Origin: Legionellaceae bacterium
GTDB lineage: Bacteria; Pseudomonadota; Gammaproteobacteria; Legionellales; Legionellaceae
Length of the DNA: 64,000 nt
Direction: 5' to 3'
Assembly (NCBI GenBank): GCA_029210085.1
Contig: JARGPP010000002.1
Span: forward strand, 1-64,000
This document shows, piece after piece, positions 9,397 through 20,013 of the stretch (positions are counted from its first letter, which is position 1; each line of letters starts with the position of its first letter). The notes beneath the pieces were generated by a model, which worked only from the letters and a program-made list of their open reading frames with translations, was not told the DNA's origin and ran no database searches. The translations under genes were made by a program, and so were the position numbers.

Positions 9397-10320
9397 ATGA
9401 TGCCATCTGAAAATACTTTATTGAACTTACCCCACCTGTCTGCACTCCAAATATCAGGTGATAATGCATCAAATTTTCTGCAAGGCCAACTGAGCTGCGA
9501 TGTTGAGGCAGTGAGTGTCAATCAAATGCGTCCAAGCGCATTTTGTAATTTAAAAGGCCGCGTACTTGCCCTGCCCGACGTTTTAGAATTTCAACAACAG
9601 TTACATTTAATCGTGCCGGCTACTTTGCTTGAAAAAACCATCAAATCACTCTCAAAAACTGCAGCACTATCTCGCGTTACCCTCCGACATGAAAGTCAGC
9701 TCCATATTTTAGGGTTTTATCTCAAAGATGCCGATCAATTGTTGCCCTTTGAAAGCAATTGGTCGGTAGAGAAATATGCTGTTATCTCATCACCACACGC
9801 GTGTGCCTACCACTTAGGTAATGGATTTTATATTTTACTGGTTTCAGATCATTATTTAGATGCAATTAAAGCGCCCTTTATTCAAAAAAATGCATTCGCA
9901 GATGAAGCCACTTGGCATCGTTTAAGATTAGAGGAAAAAGAAATACAAATTTATCCTGAATCACGCGGATTATTTTTACCGCATCGATTAGAACTACACC
10001 TATCCGGACATTTAAACTTTGATAAAGGCTGCTACAGAGGCCAAGAAATTATTGCACGCACTCATTATCGAGCGAAACAAAAGCATGCACTTCGATTATT
10101 TAAGATAAAAACCCATGAAAAATTGCACCCTGGTCTTCGCTTGATGAATGAAGAAAATACTCGAGAAATCGGTGAGCTTATTGACTTTTGCTTATTAGAA
10201 AGCAATCAATACCTTATTGCCGCAAGTGTTTTATTTGAACATCCCGATATCATACACTTCGAGCAATCAAACCATCCGGTCACTTTGCATCCTATGGACA
10301 ACCAGGTACCGATGAACTAG
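9397..10320 (+). CDS. ygfZ: Folate-binding Fe-S cluster assembly/repair protein YgfZ
   Basis: A 307-residue protein related to the T-domain of glycine cleavage, binding tetrahydrofolate and helping maintain Fe-S enzymes such as MiaB. The diagnostic motif KGCYRGQEIIAR (K-G-C-Y-x-G-Q-E) is present near residue 210, with the Cys known to be essential in the family. The N-terminal segment with NFLQGQLSCDV and FCNLKGRVLA is also typical. Its last 29 bp overlap the oppositely oriented small gene, through a 6-bp repeat. Confidence 0.92.
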   Translation: MMPSENTLLNLPHLSALQISGDNASNFLQGQLSCDVEAVSVNQMRPSAFCNLKGRVLALPDVLEFQQQLHLIVPATLLEKTIKSLSKTAALSRVTLRHESQLHILGFYLKDADQLLPFESNWSVEKYAVISSPHACAYHLGNGFYILLVSDHYLDAIKAPFIQKNAFADEATWHRLRLEEKEIQIYPESRGLFLPHRLELHLSGHLNFDKGCYRGQEIIARTHYRAKQKHALRLFKIKTHEKLHPGLRLMNEENTREIGELIDFCLLESNQYLIAASVLFEHPDIIHFEQSNHPVTLHPMDNQVPMN

Positions 10321-10609
10321 AACTAGAACTAAACTGTGCTTGATTACGTTCTGATTTTTGCGCCCATACTGCATACTTCAATATAATATCAAGATGCTTA
10401 CAAAATGGATGCGTACCTTGTTCGTCTTGCACACAAAATTGTGTGGCAATCTTTCGACCACCCTGTATAACAGCCGGTGGTGTTAATGTTTCTTGAGTCG
10501 CTTTCCATGCTAGCCAAGCCTGATAGGCACCATCATGCTGACGACTCACGTCATCTGTTTCGTTTTGGTACACTCTTTCAAAAAACAAACACCACTTACT
10601 ATCTGACAC
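10292..10609 (-). CDS. Small unknown protein, last gene of the murG run
   Basis: A 105-residue unknown protein. A GTG start lies 1 bp after the murG stop, with AGGGG 6 bases upstream inside murG, so translational coupling is likely. It is helical, Trp- and Gln-rich (AYQAWLAWKATQ) with four Cys and no signal peptide. The tail is a run of seven Ser followed by VPGCP, encoded by the hexanucleotide repeat that also covers the ygfZ stop. Convergent overlap with ygfZ is 29 bp. No function can be given. Confidence 0.65.
   Translation of the reverse strand: MSDSKWCLFFERVYQNETDDVSRQHDGAYQAWLAWKATQETLTPPAVIQGGRKIATQFCVQDEQGTHPFCKHLDIILKYAVWAQKSERNQAQFSSSSSSSVPGCP
10314..10331. repeat. Hexanucleotide repeat (gaacta x3) at convergent gene ends
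   Basis: Three perfect copies of gaacta lie at 10314, 10320 and 10326. They include the ygfZ stop codon (10318-10320) on the plus strand and encode the Ser run of the small minus-strand protein. Slippage by whole units would lengthen the Ser tract and leave ygfZ unchanged. Confidence 0.85.
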
Positions 10610-10610
10610 A

Positions 10611-11684
10611 CTAAGCCCCTATTACTTTTTTAATTAAATCTATCAAAACAGGTGTTGCTGATTGAACATCAAGTTCTTTAATTCTACGAATAATGGCTTC
10701 ACGATGTGTATACACCTCCTCCAAAGCACATCGTACTGCTTCAGCACTTAAATCTTCAGTATCATCTAATACGGTACTCACGCCCTTTTTTTGAAAATAA
10801 CGAGCGTTATCAATTTGATCACCACGACTATATCGACGTGATAATGGCACCAAAACATGGGGTTTAGCTAGGGCCAAAATTTCATATAATGAATTAGCAC
10901 CTGCACGCGACAATAATATATCACTCGCTGCCAGCAAGTTAGGTAAACTATCCGTTGCATATCCAAGTTGATAATAATCTGGGTGTGTGAACAAAGCTGA
11001 CTCTACTTTATCTTTGCCGCACAAATGAATGACATGAAAATGTGAGCACAATGCATCCAATTGCTCTCGAACGCATCGATTCAATACCTCAGCACCTTGA
11101 CTCCCGCCGATAACCAATAAGCAGGGTTTTTTCCCATCAAACCTGCAATGTGCTAAACCTGCTTCACGCTCACCTTGAAATAATTGAGTCCGAATTGGTG
11201 TGCCTGTTACACAGACTTTACTTTTATTTTTAAAATAATCTTTTCCTGCATCAAATGTCACACAAATTTTAGTGACAAATGGAAAACTTAATCGGTTAGC
11301 AAGACCAGGACTTAAATCTGACTCATGTGCAATGACAGGAATACGATTCACCCATGCACCAACTACAACAGGCAAAGCAACAAATCCACCTTTTGAGAAA
11401 ACAAGCTTTGGCTTTAGACGACGCAGTAAAAAAACAGATTGAATAATGCCTATGATTAAATTAAATGGATCAAGAACATTCTGCCAACTAAAATAACGAC
11501 GCAACTTTCCTGATCGAACGACGTGATAATTGATATTTTCAGCCGTTACCATTGAGCGTTCCACGCCTTTCTCGGAACCAACATAAGCAATTTCAAAATC
11601 AGATGCTAATGCTTCAATCAATGCTAAATTAGGCGTCACATGTCCAGCAGTTCCCCCGCCTGTAAAAACTAAGGTGGGTTTCAT
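10611..11684 (-). CDS. murG: MurG: UDP-GlcNAc transferase making lipid II, Firmicutes-like sequence type
   Basis: Transfers GlcNAc from UDP-GlcNAc to lipid I at the inner-membrane face (GT28, two Rossmann lobes). The 357-residue product has GGGTAGHVTPN at the N-terminus, FSKGGFVALPV, HESDLSPGLANR, IGGSQGAEVLN and the donor-site segment SRAGANSLYE. These wordings (HVTPNLAL, SGKLRRYF, ESDLSPGLAN, RAGANS) match the Clostridium/Bacillus-type MurG and not the Proteobacterial type, which has HEQN and CRSGA. It lies outside the dcw cluster, overlapping nadC by 4 bp. It may be a second copy or a replacement gained by transfer. Confidence 0.88.
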   Translation of the reverse strand: MKPTLVFTGGGTAGHVTPNLALIEALASDFEIAYVGSEKGVERSMVTAENINYHVVRSGKLRRYFSWQNVLDPFNLIIGIIQSVFLLRRLKPKLVFSKGGFVALPVVVGAWVNRIPVIAHESDLSPGLANRLSFPFVTKICVTFDAGKDYFKNKSKVCVTGTPIRTQLFQGEREAGLAHCRFDGKKPCLLVIGGSQGAEVLNRCVREQLDALCSHFHVIHLCGKDKVESALFTHPDYYQLGYATDSLPNLLAASDILLSRAGANSLYEILALAKPHVLVPLSRRYSRGDQIDNARYFQKKGVSTVLDDTEDLSAEAVRCALEEVYTHREAIIRRIKELDVQSATPVLIDLIKKVIGA

Positions 11685-12520
11685 GTAGCATCATCCAGTA
11701 GTAAACTTAAGTCGATTGCACGAACAGACTTTGTAATAGCACCCACAGAAATATAATCAACACCTGTTGCAGCAATACTTGCAATATTCAATAGATGAAT
11801 ACCACCTGATGCTTCTAATATGATATTTTCTTGGGATGCTAATAATACAGATTTTTGTAACATTTCTTGAGTAAAGTTATCCAGTAATATCCTATCTGGT
11901 TGTGCTTTTAGTGCCTCTTGAAACTCATCTAAACTTTCAACTTCGACTTCAATCCAGCGCCCTAACCCGCGTTGACGTGCAGCCTCGACTGCCTGATAAA
12001 TAGAACCACAAGCTTTAATGTGGTTTTCTTTAATGAGCACGGCATCATACAACCCCATGCGATGGTTCACTCCTCCACCACACACCACGGCATATTTAAG
12101 TGCAATTCTTAAACCCGGCAATGTTTTTCGTGTATCGAGTAGTTGCGCCTTTGTACCCTTTAAACACACCACATAGCGTCGCGTTTCTGTCGCTACACCT
12201 GATAAGGTTTGTAAAAAATTAAGCGCTGTTCTTTCCGCTGTTAAAATATTGCGAACAGAACCTGTCAATTTTGCCAGAACCATGGGTTTTGCTAAATAAT
12301 CACCTTCTGCAACTTGCCAGTTTATTTCGATATTGGAATCAATACTCGAAAAAACCTGATTAACCCAAGGTATGCCACAAACAACCATCGACTCACGTGA
12401 CAAAATAATCGCTTGGCTCGATGTACTTTCGGTGATTAAATCTGCTGTGATATCTCCAGAACCTATATCTTCTTTTAAAGCGCGTACGACATCACCCTGT
12501 ACTATTTGTTTATCAAGCAT
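11681..12520 (-). CDS. nadC: Quinolinate phosphoribosyltransferase (nicotinate-nucleotide pyrophosphorylase)
   Basis: Converts quinolinate and PRPP to nicotinate mononucleotide and CO2, the last dedicated step of de novo NAD synthesis. At 279 residues it has normal length. Visible signatures are EDIGSGDITADLI, ERTALNFLQTLSGVAT, LLDTRKTLPGLR, CGGGVNHRMGLYDAVLIKEN and the C-terminal barrel motif EASGGIHL with ISVGAIT. The ATG at 12520 sits 10 bp after the upstream antiporter gene, and the stop overlaps the murG start (ATGA). Confidence 0.95.
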   Translation of the reverse strand: MLDKQIVQGDVVRALKEDIGSGDITADLITESTSSQAIILSRESMVVCGIPWVNQVFSSIDSNIEINWQVAEGDYLAKPMVLAKLTGSVRNILTAERTALNFLQTLSGVATETRRYVVCLKGTKAQLLDTRKTLPGLRIALKYAVVCGGGVNHRMGLYDAVLIKENHIKACGSIYQAVEAARQRGLGRWIEVEVESLDEFQEALKAQPDRILLDNFTQEMLQKSVLLASQENIILEASGGIHLLNIASIAATGVDYISVGAITKSVRAIDLSLLLDDAT

Positions 12521-12530
12521 GCGTTACCTT

Positions 12531-13988
12531 TTAGGCTTTATCGGATGTTGCATAGCGCTGTTTTAACCAAGGTGGCGCCATGAAGGTTGTAATGATCACC
12601 ATTAAAATAATCGCAGAAAATAGTTCATCTGAAAGCACGCCTAATGTTCGCCCAATTGAAGCAAATACAATCCCTACCTCGCCTCGCGGTAACATGCCAA
12701 TACCAATCAATAATCGATCATCTTTTTTGCCGGCTCCCAAACCACTCACAAGCTTTCCAATCACAGCAGCTATCGTTAATCCACCTGAAATCAGTAATAC
12801 ATGCCAGTCTAAAAAGGCTTCGAGTTTAACTTGAATTCCAATTAACATAAAAAACAAAGGCGCTAAAAGTGACTCTAGAGGAGCAACCAATTCTCTAATT
12901 TGCGTATCGCGTTTTCCTGCTAGGGCATGCCCATCAAAAAAACCATCATGAATAATGAGGCCTGCAGCAAACGCACCAATAATACTCGCTAATTGTGAAA
13001 CGGTTGCAAGCCATGAAAGCGCCATCACAAAGATAAATGAAATCACTAGCTTTGATTCCCAGGGCTCTAAAAAGCGAAACAGAGCCACCATGCGCCGTAA
13101 AGCCCACGGACCCATGAGCAATACGCCTGTAAAAAAGAGAACCACTTGTAATAAAACACGGCCAAGGGTTGATAAATCAACAATACCTGTTAGCACAACG
13201 CTACTTACCATTGCCAATATAATTAAACCCAAAACATCATCAATCATGGCAGCACCCAAAATTGTTTTTGCTTCTCGAGTACGTAATTTCTTCATTTCTT
13301 TCAACACACGTGCAGTAATCCCGACACTTGTTGCTGATAGTGTGGCCGCTAAAAATAAATCTGTTTTAAGTGATGCTGCTGGAATCAATAATAACGTCAC
13401 TAAAAAACCGCATATAATCGGTACCAAAACACCCAATAAAGCAACACGAATAGAAGCTTTTCCTGTATGTTTAATCTCATCCACAGACGTTTCTAAGCCC
13501 ACCATAAACAATAAAAAAATAACACCATAACGCGAAAAGCTGTCAACAACATATGCAACACGAATCAAATTTATGCCTTCCGATCCTTTCAAAACTGCTG
13601 TCAGCTGCTGTGCTTCCGGAAGCGTTGGTAACGTTGTATAAACCGCTTTTGCAACCGATGAACCTGACAGAACTTCTCCCATAATATCAAAAATAGCGCC
13701 CCCTTCACGGAGCACCACAGCAAGTGGCAAGCCAAAAAAGTAACAAATGTTTCCGAGCAAAACACCCATTAATAACTCACCCAAAACACCAGGCTGATTA
13801 AACGTTTGAGCTGCGTAACGCCCCATAAGCCCAAAGAAAAAAATGAGCGTCACCCAAAGTACCACAGAAGAAACAGGATCTGCATGCCCATTTGTCCCAC
13901 TTGCAAAAGCAAATTTAGGGACAAACAAACACCCAAGCATCAAGCAAAAAAACACAAAAAGACACCGGCGTTTCACGAGCTCACTCAT
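12531..13988 (-). CDS. CPA2-family cation/proton antiporter
   Basis: A 485-residue inner-membrane antiporter of the CPA2 (NapA/KefB-type) family exchanging Na+ or K+ for H+. The N-terminus looks like a cleavable signal ([10 protein letters not shown]), followed by about twelve hydrophobic segments. Typical features are [44 protein letters not shown], the paired-Asp region [13 protein letters not shown] and [10 protein letters not shown]. No cytosolic TrkA-N domain follows, so it is not KefB/KefC proper. The substrate ion cannot be read from sequence. Its start overlaps the ppsA stop by 4 bp. Confidence 0.88.
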   Translation of the reverse strand: MSELVKRRCLFVFFCLMLGCLFVPKFAFASGTNGHADPVSSVVLWVTLIFFFGLMGRYAAQTFNQPGVLGELLMGVLLGNICYFFGLPLAVVLREGGAIFDIMGEVLSGSSVAKAVYTTLPTLPEAQQLTAVLKGSEGINLIRVAYVVDSFSRYGVIFLLFMVGLETSVDEIKHTGKASIRVALLGVLVPIICGFLVTLLLIPAASLKTDLFLAATLSATSVGITARVLKEMKKLRTREAKTILGAAMIDDVLGLIILAMVSSVVLTGIVDLSTLGRVLLQVVLFFTGVLLMGPWALRRMVALFRFLEPWESKLVISFIFVMALSWLATVSQLASIIGAFAAGLIIHDGFFDGHALAGKRDTQIRELVAPLESLLAPLFFMLIGIQVKLEAFLDWHVLLISGGLTIAAVIGKLVSGLGAGKKDDRLLIGIGMLPRGEVGIVFASIGRTLGVLSDELFSAIILMVIITTFMAPPWLKQRYATSDKA

Positions 13989-16399
13989 GACAAAACATCC
14001 AAAGGTTGTTCCTGTTGTTTGGCAAGCATCAAGCTTGTTTCAAGTACCGTATCTGGATTCAATGAAACACTATCAATTCCTTTTTGCATCAGCCACAAAG
14101 CCAAGTCAGGATGATCAGAAGGCCCTTGCCCACAAATGCCAACGTATTTTCTAGCACGCTTACAGGCATCAATCGCCATATGAAGCAATGCTTTAACCGC
14201 CGGATCACGTTCATCAAACTGTTCAGCAACCAATCCTGAATCACGATCAAGGCCAAGCGTTAATTGTGTCAAATCATTTGATCCAATCGAGAACCCATCA
14301 AAATGTTCTAAAAATGCATCAGCTAATAATGCATTCGATGGCAATTCACACATCATAATGACGCGTAATCCATTTTCTCCGCGGACAAGCCCATTGGTCT
14401 TCAAAACATCAATGACATTAGATGCTTCATGGACTGTTCGGACAAATGGAATCATCACTTCAACATTATTCAACCCCATTGACTCACGTACTGCTTTTAC
14501 TGCTTGACATTCTAATGCAAAACAATCTGAAAAATCAGGTGAAACATATCGAGAAGCACCTCGGAATCCGAGCATTGGATTCTCTTCATCGGGCTCATAC
14601 AATGTCCCTCCCAGCAAATTAGCATATTCATTCGATTTAAAATCCGATAAACGTACAATCACAGGTTTAGGATAAAAAGCCGCAGCAATCGTCGAAATAC
14701 CTTCTTTTAGACGTTCAACATAATATGTCACTGGTGTTTCATACGCTGCTGTTTTATCCGCAATTTTTTGTTTTAACTCAGCATCTTTTAAATCATCAAA
14801 CTGCAATAATGCTTTTGGATGAATACCTATGGTATTCGAAATTAAAAATTCTAATCGCGCAAGCCCAACACCTGCATTAGGAATCGATTGAAAAGTAAAT
14901 GCTCTGTCTGGGTTTCCAACATTAAGCATGACTTTCATCGGTAAGTCAGGCAAGGTTTCTACATCAAGCACCGAGCGCTCAAAAGGCAGGAGTCCTTGAT
15001 ACACATAGCCTGTATCACCTTCGGCACAACTTACAGTTACCTCAGCGCCATCTTTAATCATTTTTGTTGCATTGCCACAACCGACAACCGCTGGAATACC
15101 CAACTCTCGAGCAATAATTGCAGCATGACATGTTCGACCACCTCGGTTGGTCACAATCGCAGATGCACGCTTCATCACAGGCTCCCAGTCTGGATCGGTC
15201 ATATCCGAAACTAAGACATCTCCTGTTTGAACACGATGCATTTCAGCAACATCTTTAATGACACGGACTCGACCTTGGCCAATCTTCTGGCCAATACTTC
15301 GCCCTTCAACCAAAACACTTGCGGTTGCTTTTAACGCATAACGCTCAATCACTTGATTATCCGCATTCGCTGACTGACTTTGTACGGTCTCGGGGCGCGC
15401 TTGTAATAAATAAATATGACCATCAACACCATCTTTGCCCCACTCAATATCCATAGGACGGCCATAGTGCGCTTCAATAATCATGGCTTGATGCGCTAAG
15501 TATTCGACATCTTCAGTGGTCAAAGAAAAAGCTTGGCTTCTTTCTTTATCCACATCTTGTGTCATCACACGACTGGTCGCATTAGGGTCATCGTTGTAAA
15601 CCATTTCAAGTGCTTTATCACCTAAATTTCGGCGAATAATTGCTTCACGTCCGGCACGAAGTGCTGGTTTATAAACATAAAACTCATCTGGGTTAACAGC
15701 CCCTTGTACAACCATTTCACCCAGTCCATACGATGATGTGATAAAAACCACCTGATCAAAACCAGACTCAGTATCCAAGGTGAACATCACCCCACTTGCA
15801 CCACAATCACTTCGGACCATTTGTTGCACACCAACCGAGAGCGCAACATCATCATGTGAAAAGCCATGGTGTACACGGTATGCAATAGCACGATCGTTAT
15901 AAAGCGAGGCAAAGACTTCTTTCATCGCAACCAAAACCGCATCCACACCTTTTACGTTTAAAAGAGTTTCTTGCTGGCCAGCAAACGATGCATCCGGTAA
16001 ATCTTCTGCTGTCGCAGAAGAACGAACGGCCACTGTAAATTGCTCGTGCCCAATACGTGCTTCAAGTGCCTGATACGCATCATGCACAGCTGCTTCAAAT
16101 AACGGAGAAAATGATGCTTTTAACATCATGTTTCGAATGCTTGCTCCAACACGTGCAAGTTCAGCCACGTCATCGACATCTAAGCCGTCTAATGCTGCTT
16201 GAATATTAACTCGAAGATTGTCTTGATTTAAAAAGTCATAAAAGGCATCTGATGTTGTTGCAAAACCACCGGGAACTCGAACACCCATATCACTTAAATG
16301 GCTGATCATTTCTCCTAGTGATGCATTTTTTCCGCCCACACGATCGAGTTCAGCCATACCTAGCTGCTCAAAGTTCATTGTGTATACTATATCAGGCAT
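13985..16399 (-). CDS. ppsA: Phosphoenolpyruvate synthase
   Basis: Converts pyruvate, ATP and water to PEP, AMP and phosphate for gluconeogenesis. The 804-residue protein has the ATP-binding domain first ([32 protein letters not shown]), then the swivelling phospho-His domain [17 protein letters not shown] (catalytic His425), then the PEP-binding barrel with FRGASRY, CELPSN and [14 protein letters not shown] precedes the ATG at 16399. It heads the minus-strand run to the small gene after murG. With a KgtP-like importer and no sugar genes in view, growth on amino or organic acids is plausible. Confidence 0.96.
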   Translation of the reverse strand: MPDIVYTMNFEQLGMAELDRVGGKNASLGEMISHLSDMGVRVPGGFATTSDAFYDFLNQDNLRVNIQAALDGLDVDDVAELARVGASIRNMMLKASFSPLFEAAVHDAYQALEARIGHEQFTVAVRSSATAEDLPDASFAGQQETLLNVKGVDAVLVAMKEVFASLYNDRAIAYRVHHGFSHDDVALSVGVQQMVRSDCGASGVMFTLDTESGFDQVVFITSSYGLGEMVVQGAVNPDEFYVYKPALRAGREAIIRRNLGDKALEMVYNDDPNATSRVMTQDVDKERSQAFSLTTEDVEYLAHQAMIIEAHYGRPMDIEWGKDGVDGHIYLLQARPETVQSQSANADNQVIERYALKATASVLVEGRSIGQKIGQGRVRVIKDVAEMHRVQTGDVLVSDMTDPDWEPVMKRASAIVTNRGGRTCHAAIIARELGIPAVVGCGNATKMIKDGAEVTVSCAEGDTGYVYQGLLPFERSVLDVETLPDLPMKVMLNVGNPDRAFTFQSIPNAGVGLARLEFLISNTIGIHPKALLQFDDLKDAELKQKIADKTAAYETPVTYYVERLKEGISTIAAAFYPKPVIVRLSDFKSNEYANLLGGTLYEPDEENPMLGFRGASRYVSPDFSDCFALECQAVKAVRESMGLNNVEVMIPFVRTVHEASNVIDVLKTNGLVRGENGLRVIMMCELPSNALLADAFLEHFDGFSIGSNDLTQLTLGLDRDSGLVAEQFDERDPAVKALLHMAIDACKRARKYVGICGQGPSDHPDLALWLMQKGIDSVSLNPDTVLETSLMLAKQQEQPLDVLS

Positions 16400-16529
16400 A
16401 AATCCTCTCGACTCCTTCGAAAATAAACATCATTCTACTGAAATTCATGCCACGTGCAACTTCTATCGTACGGCGTAATCGTCTATTATGTAGGTCTTAA
16501 TCCATATTACGATATTGAACTGCACCTAT

Positions 16530-17900
16530 ATGACACTATCTGCCCTTAACTCAATCTCTCCTGTAGATGGACGATATCTCAAAAAAACGCGACCTCTTAC
16601 ACCTTTCTTTAGTGAATTTGGCCTCATTTATTATCGTCTAATCATTGAAATTCGCTGGTTTGAATCTTTGGCTGAAAACCCTAAAATTGCTGAAGTACCC
16701 CCCTTAACAGAAACAGCTCAAGCCTTCTTGAACCAACTCATTTCACAGTTTGATGAAAACGAAGCTAAAGCCATTAAGGCCTATGAGAAAAAAACCAATC
16801 ATGATGTAAAAGCCATCGAATATTACTTACGAGATAAACTGGAGGGATGTGATTCTTTGCGTTCCGCTAAAAGCTTTATCCACTTTGCTTGCACGTCTGA
16901 AGACATTAATAATTTAGCCTATGCTTTTATGGTCAAAGAAGCGCTCGCTCAAATTATTCAACCTACTTTAGCCGAAATTGTTGGCGGTATCACCCTACTC
17001 GGCAAGCAACACGGTGAAGCGGCTATGCTCGGCCGAACACATGGGCAGCCTGCAACACCCACAACGCTGGGTAAAGAACTCATCAATTTTTCAGCACGCC
17101 TAAAACGTCCACTACAACAATTAGCTGAAGTATTAATTTCGGCTAAATGCAATGGTGCCGTTGGAAACTATAATGCACATACCATTGCCTATCCGAAAGT
17201 AGATTGGCGCAAACACTGCTCACGATTTATTACAAATTTAGGACTTTCTTTTAGTGCTTACACCACTCAAATTGAGCCTCATGATGGCATTGCTGAAGTC
17301 TCACATTTAATGATTCGCATTAATAATATTTTACTCGATTATACCCGAGATATTTGGTCATACATTTCTCTTGGCTATTTCAAACAAAAAACAGTCAAAG
17401 ACGAAGTAGGATCCTCGACCATGCCACACAAAGTCAATCCGATTGATTTTGAGAATGCAGAAGGCAATCTTGGATTATCTAATACGCTCTTTGACCATTT
17501 TGCCAATAAGCTCACACAATCACGTTTGCAACGTGATTTATCGGATTCTACGGTACTTCGTAATCTGGGCGTTGCTTTTGCTTATGCATTTATTGCCTAT
17601 CAGGCTATTGCTAAAGGTAATGAAAAACTTGAAATTAACGCGGATGCTCTCAAAAAAGACCTTGATGATAAATGGGAAGTTGTGACCGAAGCTATCCAAA
17701 CCGTCATGCGGCGTCACCAACTCCCCAATGCTTACGAAGCACTGCGTGACTTTTCTCGTGGCCAAGATATTAACCAAGATACCCTGCAAACATTTATTGA
17801 AAGTCTTGAGCTCCCTGAAGAGGCAAAAAAAGACCTTCTAGCCCTCACGCCGAATACATATACAGGACTCGCTAGTGCCTTGGTTAAAGCTTTTTCATGA
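16530..17900 (+). CDS. purB: Adenylosuccinate lyase
   Basis: Cleaves SAICAR and adenylosuccinate with release of fumarate in purine synthesis. From the ATG at 16530 the protein has 456 residues, the E. coli length. It carries SPVDGRYL near the start, FACTSEDINNLAYA, GRTHGQPATPTTLGKE and the signature loop GSSTMPHKVNP with Ser295 at the E. coli catalytic position. The frame is open to a TTG at 16515, which family length argues against. The nadB start overlaps the stop by 4 bp. Confidence 0.96.
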   Translation: MTLSALNSISPVDGRYLKKTRPLTPFFSEFGLIYYRLIIEIRWFESLAENPKIAEVPPLTETAQAFLNQLISQFDENEAKAIKAYEKKTNHDVKAIEYYLRDKLEGCDSLRSAKSFIHFACTSEDINNLAYAFMVKEALAQIIQPTLAEIVGGITLLGKQHGEAAMLGRTHGQPATPTTLGKELINFSARLKRPLQQLAEVLISAKCNGAVGNYNAHTIAYPKVDWRKHCSRFITNLGLSFSAYTTQIEPHDGIAEVSHLMIRINNILLDYTRDIWSYISLGYFKQKTVKDEVGSSTMPHKVNPIDFENAEGNLGLSNTLFDHFANKLTQSRLQRDLSDSTVLRNLGVAFAYAFIAYQAIAKGNEKLEINADALKKDLDDKWEVVTEAIQTVMRRHQLPNAYEALRDFSRGQDINQDTLQTFIESLELPEEAKKDLLALTPNTYTGLASALVKAFS

Positions 17901-19537
17901 CCTCTGATTTATCCCAGCAAGGGCAAACACACCACGTTGATGTACTTGTCATTGGTGGGGGTTTGGCGGGCCTGCATTATTGCCTTGAGGTCGTCAAGCA
18001 TTATCCTAAAGCAAAACTGACACTCATCAGTAAAACAGCTTTTGGCGAATGTAACAGTCGATATGCCCAAGGCGGTATTGCTGCAGCTTTTATGCCCGAA
18101 GATTCTATTGATACACACATACAAGACACCCTCAAAGCAGGTGATGGGTTATGCTACGCTAAAAATGTTGAAACCATTATTCAAAAAAGCCCAGACGCCA
18201 TTCAGCAACTAGAGCAGCATACCGTTCAATTCGATAAAACTGATACGCATCAATATGCATTAGCGCATGAAGGCGGACATAGCCACCGACGGATTTTACA
18301 TGCAGGAGATAGAACGGGCCTTGCCATGGTTGATGCATTACTCACTCAAGTCCGTGAGCATCCTAACATCACCTGCCTCGAGCATCACGCAGCCGTTAAT
18401 TTAATCACACAATATCACCCACATCGAACCAGTCATCAATGTGAAGTGTTAGGCGCTTATATTTTAAACAGCAATACACACCAAATTCATACTTATCTTA
18501 CACGTTGTGTTGTACTTGCCACAGGAGGTGCTGGTAAAACATATCGCTATACCAGTAATAGTATGGTCGCAACAGGTGATGGCGTTGCGATGGCGTATCG
18601 TGCAGGCGCACGCATTGGCAATATGGAGTTTTATCAGTTTCACCCAACACTGTTGTATCATCCTGATATCAGCAGCTTTCTTATTTCCGAGGCTGTTCGT
18701 GGTGAAGGTGGTGTGCTTCGCAATGCCGATACAAATCAACCATTTATGGCGCATTACGCGCCAGAATTTAAAGACCTTGCTACCCGTGATATTGTATCAC
18801 GCGCTATTTTTAATGAAATCGAACAAAGCGAAAATCCGTTTGTTTATTTAGACATCACCCATCAGCCCAAGACCTTTTTAAAAAAACGTTTCCCTCAAAT
18901 TTATCAAACCCTTCAATCCGTCGGTATTGATATGGCTGAAGATTTAATTCCTGTCGTTCCAGCAGCGCATTACCAATGCGGTGGTATCCTCGCAACACCT
19001 GATGGAAAAACAGACTTAGAACGCTTATATGCCATTGGTGAAGTCGCTTTCACAGGCTTACATGGTGCCAACCGACTCGCCAGCAACTCTCTGCTTGAAG
19101 CAGCCGTCATGGCCTCCAATGCAGCCCTTGCCACACAAAAAGATATTCATACACCCTGGACTTTAAAGCACGATTTACCGACCTGGCATTCACCTCGCGA
19201 AGTCAATCATCGTCGTGCTAGCCAAATTAATGCTCATTGGCGAGGTCTACGCGGTGAAATGATGTCTTACGCCGGTATTGTCCGTACTGAAGCAGGTCTA
19301 AATGATTTATTACAACTCATCCAAAAACGAAAAGAAATCATTGAGGATTATTACTGGGCGCATTGCATTACTCGAGACTTTATTGAACTAAGAAATATTA
19401 TTTTGAATGCCGAACTGATTGTAAGTTCAGCGCTCTCAAGACGTGAATCACGTGGCGGTCATTTTAGAGATGATTTTCCACACACAAATCCTAATGCACA
19501 AGAAAGCATCGTACGATTCAATACCCCTAATCATTAG
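17897..19537 (+). CDS. nadB: L-aspartate oxidase
   Basis: FAD enzyme oxidising L-aspartate to iminoaspartate, which NadA condenses to quinolinate. The 546-residue protein starts with the FAD-binding VLVIGGGLAGLH, followed by NSRYAQGGIAAA, HEGGHSHRRILHAGD, VVLATGGAGKTY, FYQFHPTLLY, EAVRGEGGVLRN and HYQCGGI, all typical of the fumarate reductase/NadB flavoprotein group. The C-terminal helical domain (MMSYAGIVRTEAGL, SRRESRGGHFRDDFP) is complete. The near-absence of spacing from purB indicates one transcript. Confidence 0.96.
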   Translation: MTSDLSQQGQTHHVDVLVIGGGLAGLHYCLEVVKHYPKAKLTLISKTAFGECNSRYAQGGIAAAFMPEDSIDTHIQDTLKAGDGLCYAKNVETIIQKSPDAIQQLEQHTVQFDKTDTHQYALAHEGGHSHRRILHAGDRTGLAMVDALLTQVREHPNITCLEHHAAVNLITQYHPHRTSHQCEVLGAYILNSNTHQIHTYLTRCVVLATGGAGKTYRYTSNSMVATGDGVAMAYRAGARIGNMEFYQFHPTLLYHPDISSFLISEAVRGEGGVLRNADTNQPFMAHYAPEFKDLATRDIVSRAIFNEIEQSENPFVYLDITHQPKTFLKKRFPQIYQTLQSVGIDMAEDLIPVVPAAHYQCGGILATPDGKTDLERLYAIGEVAFTGLHGANRLASNSLLEAAVMASNAALATQKDIHTPWTLKHDLPTWHSPREVNHRRASQINAHWRGLRGEMMSYAGIVRTEAGLNDLLQLIQKRKEIIEDYYWAHCITRDFIELRNIILNAELIVSSALSRRESRGGHFRDDFPHTNPNAQESIVRFNTPNH

Positions 19538-20013
19538 GCCGTGTCCTTAAACTCATATACCACTGATTCATATCGCTCGAATATTTGAAGCAAAGGCAAA
19601 TAAACAATGACCACCGACGCAGTCAGAGCTGAGTAATACACTTCTTAGAGTGGCGTGATTTATATGAGGATATTAGCCATTAAGCAAGAGCCTCTGGATG
19701 CCGCGGCACGTATGCACTGGGGGGAACTGTCAACAGCCCCTAGAAAAATTTTTTATGGTGAAATAAACCGAAACCGTCGAGACAATCAATAAATTAGGAA
19801 AAAAATTAACAGCAGCATTAAAGTTACAACGGTTTAAAAAAAGTTTATTTTTTCTTGGAATCTTTTTTTTGTGGTATTATTAAGCCTTTTTTTGCCCATA
19901 CAAAGTTAATATTGCTCACATCATGATTGTTTGTTACCAGACAGACTAAGAACCATATGATAATGAAGAGCTCTTTCTTTGTTGATATTAATGAGTCTCT
20001 TAAGGAGATTATT
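19538..20013. other. Gene-poor, AT-rich gap before the GNAT gene; possible IS scar
   Basis: No intact gene is seen. The stretch begins directly after nadB with ggccgtgtccttaaac, which resembles IS5-type insertion-sequence ends, so an old insertion scar is possible. The right half is strongly T/A-rich. A candidate promoter is TTGGAA at 19855-19860, 17 bases, then TATTAA at 19878-19883. Two in-frame ATGs at 19957 and 19963 could extend the GNAT gene upstream. Confidence 0.35.

Noticed and set aside
12955-13530. Long open frame antisense to the cation/proton antiporter
   Set aside because: It mirrors a membrane-protein gene with clear family motifs; composition (Thr/Ile/Asn/Lys-rich) is that of a shadow frame and no ribosome site fits.
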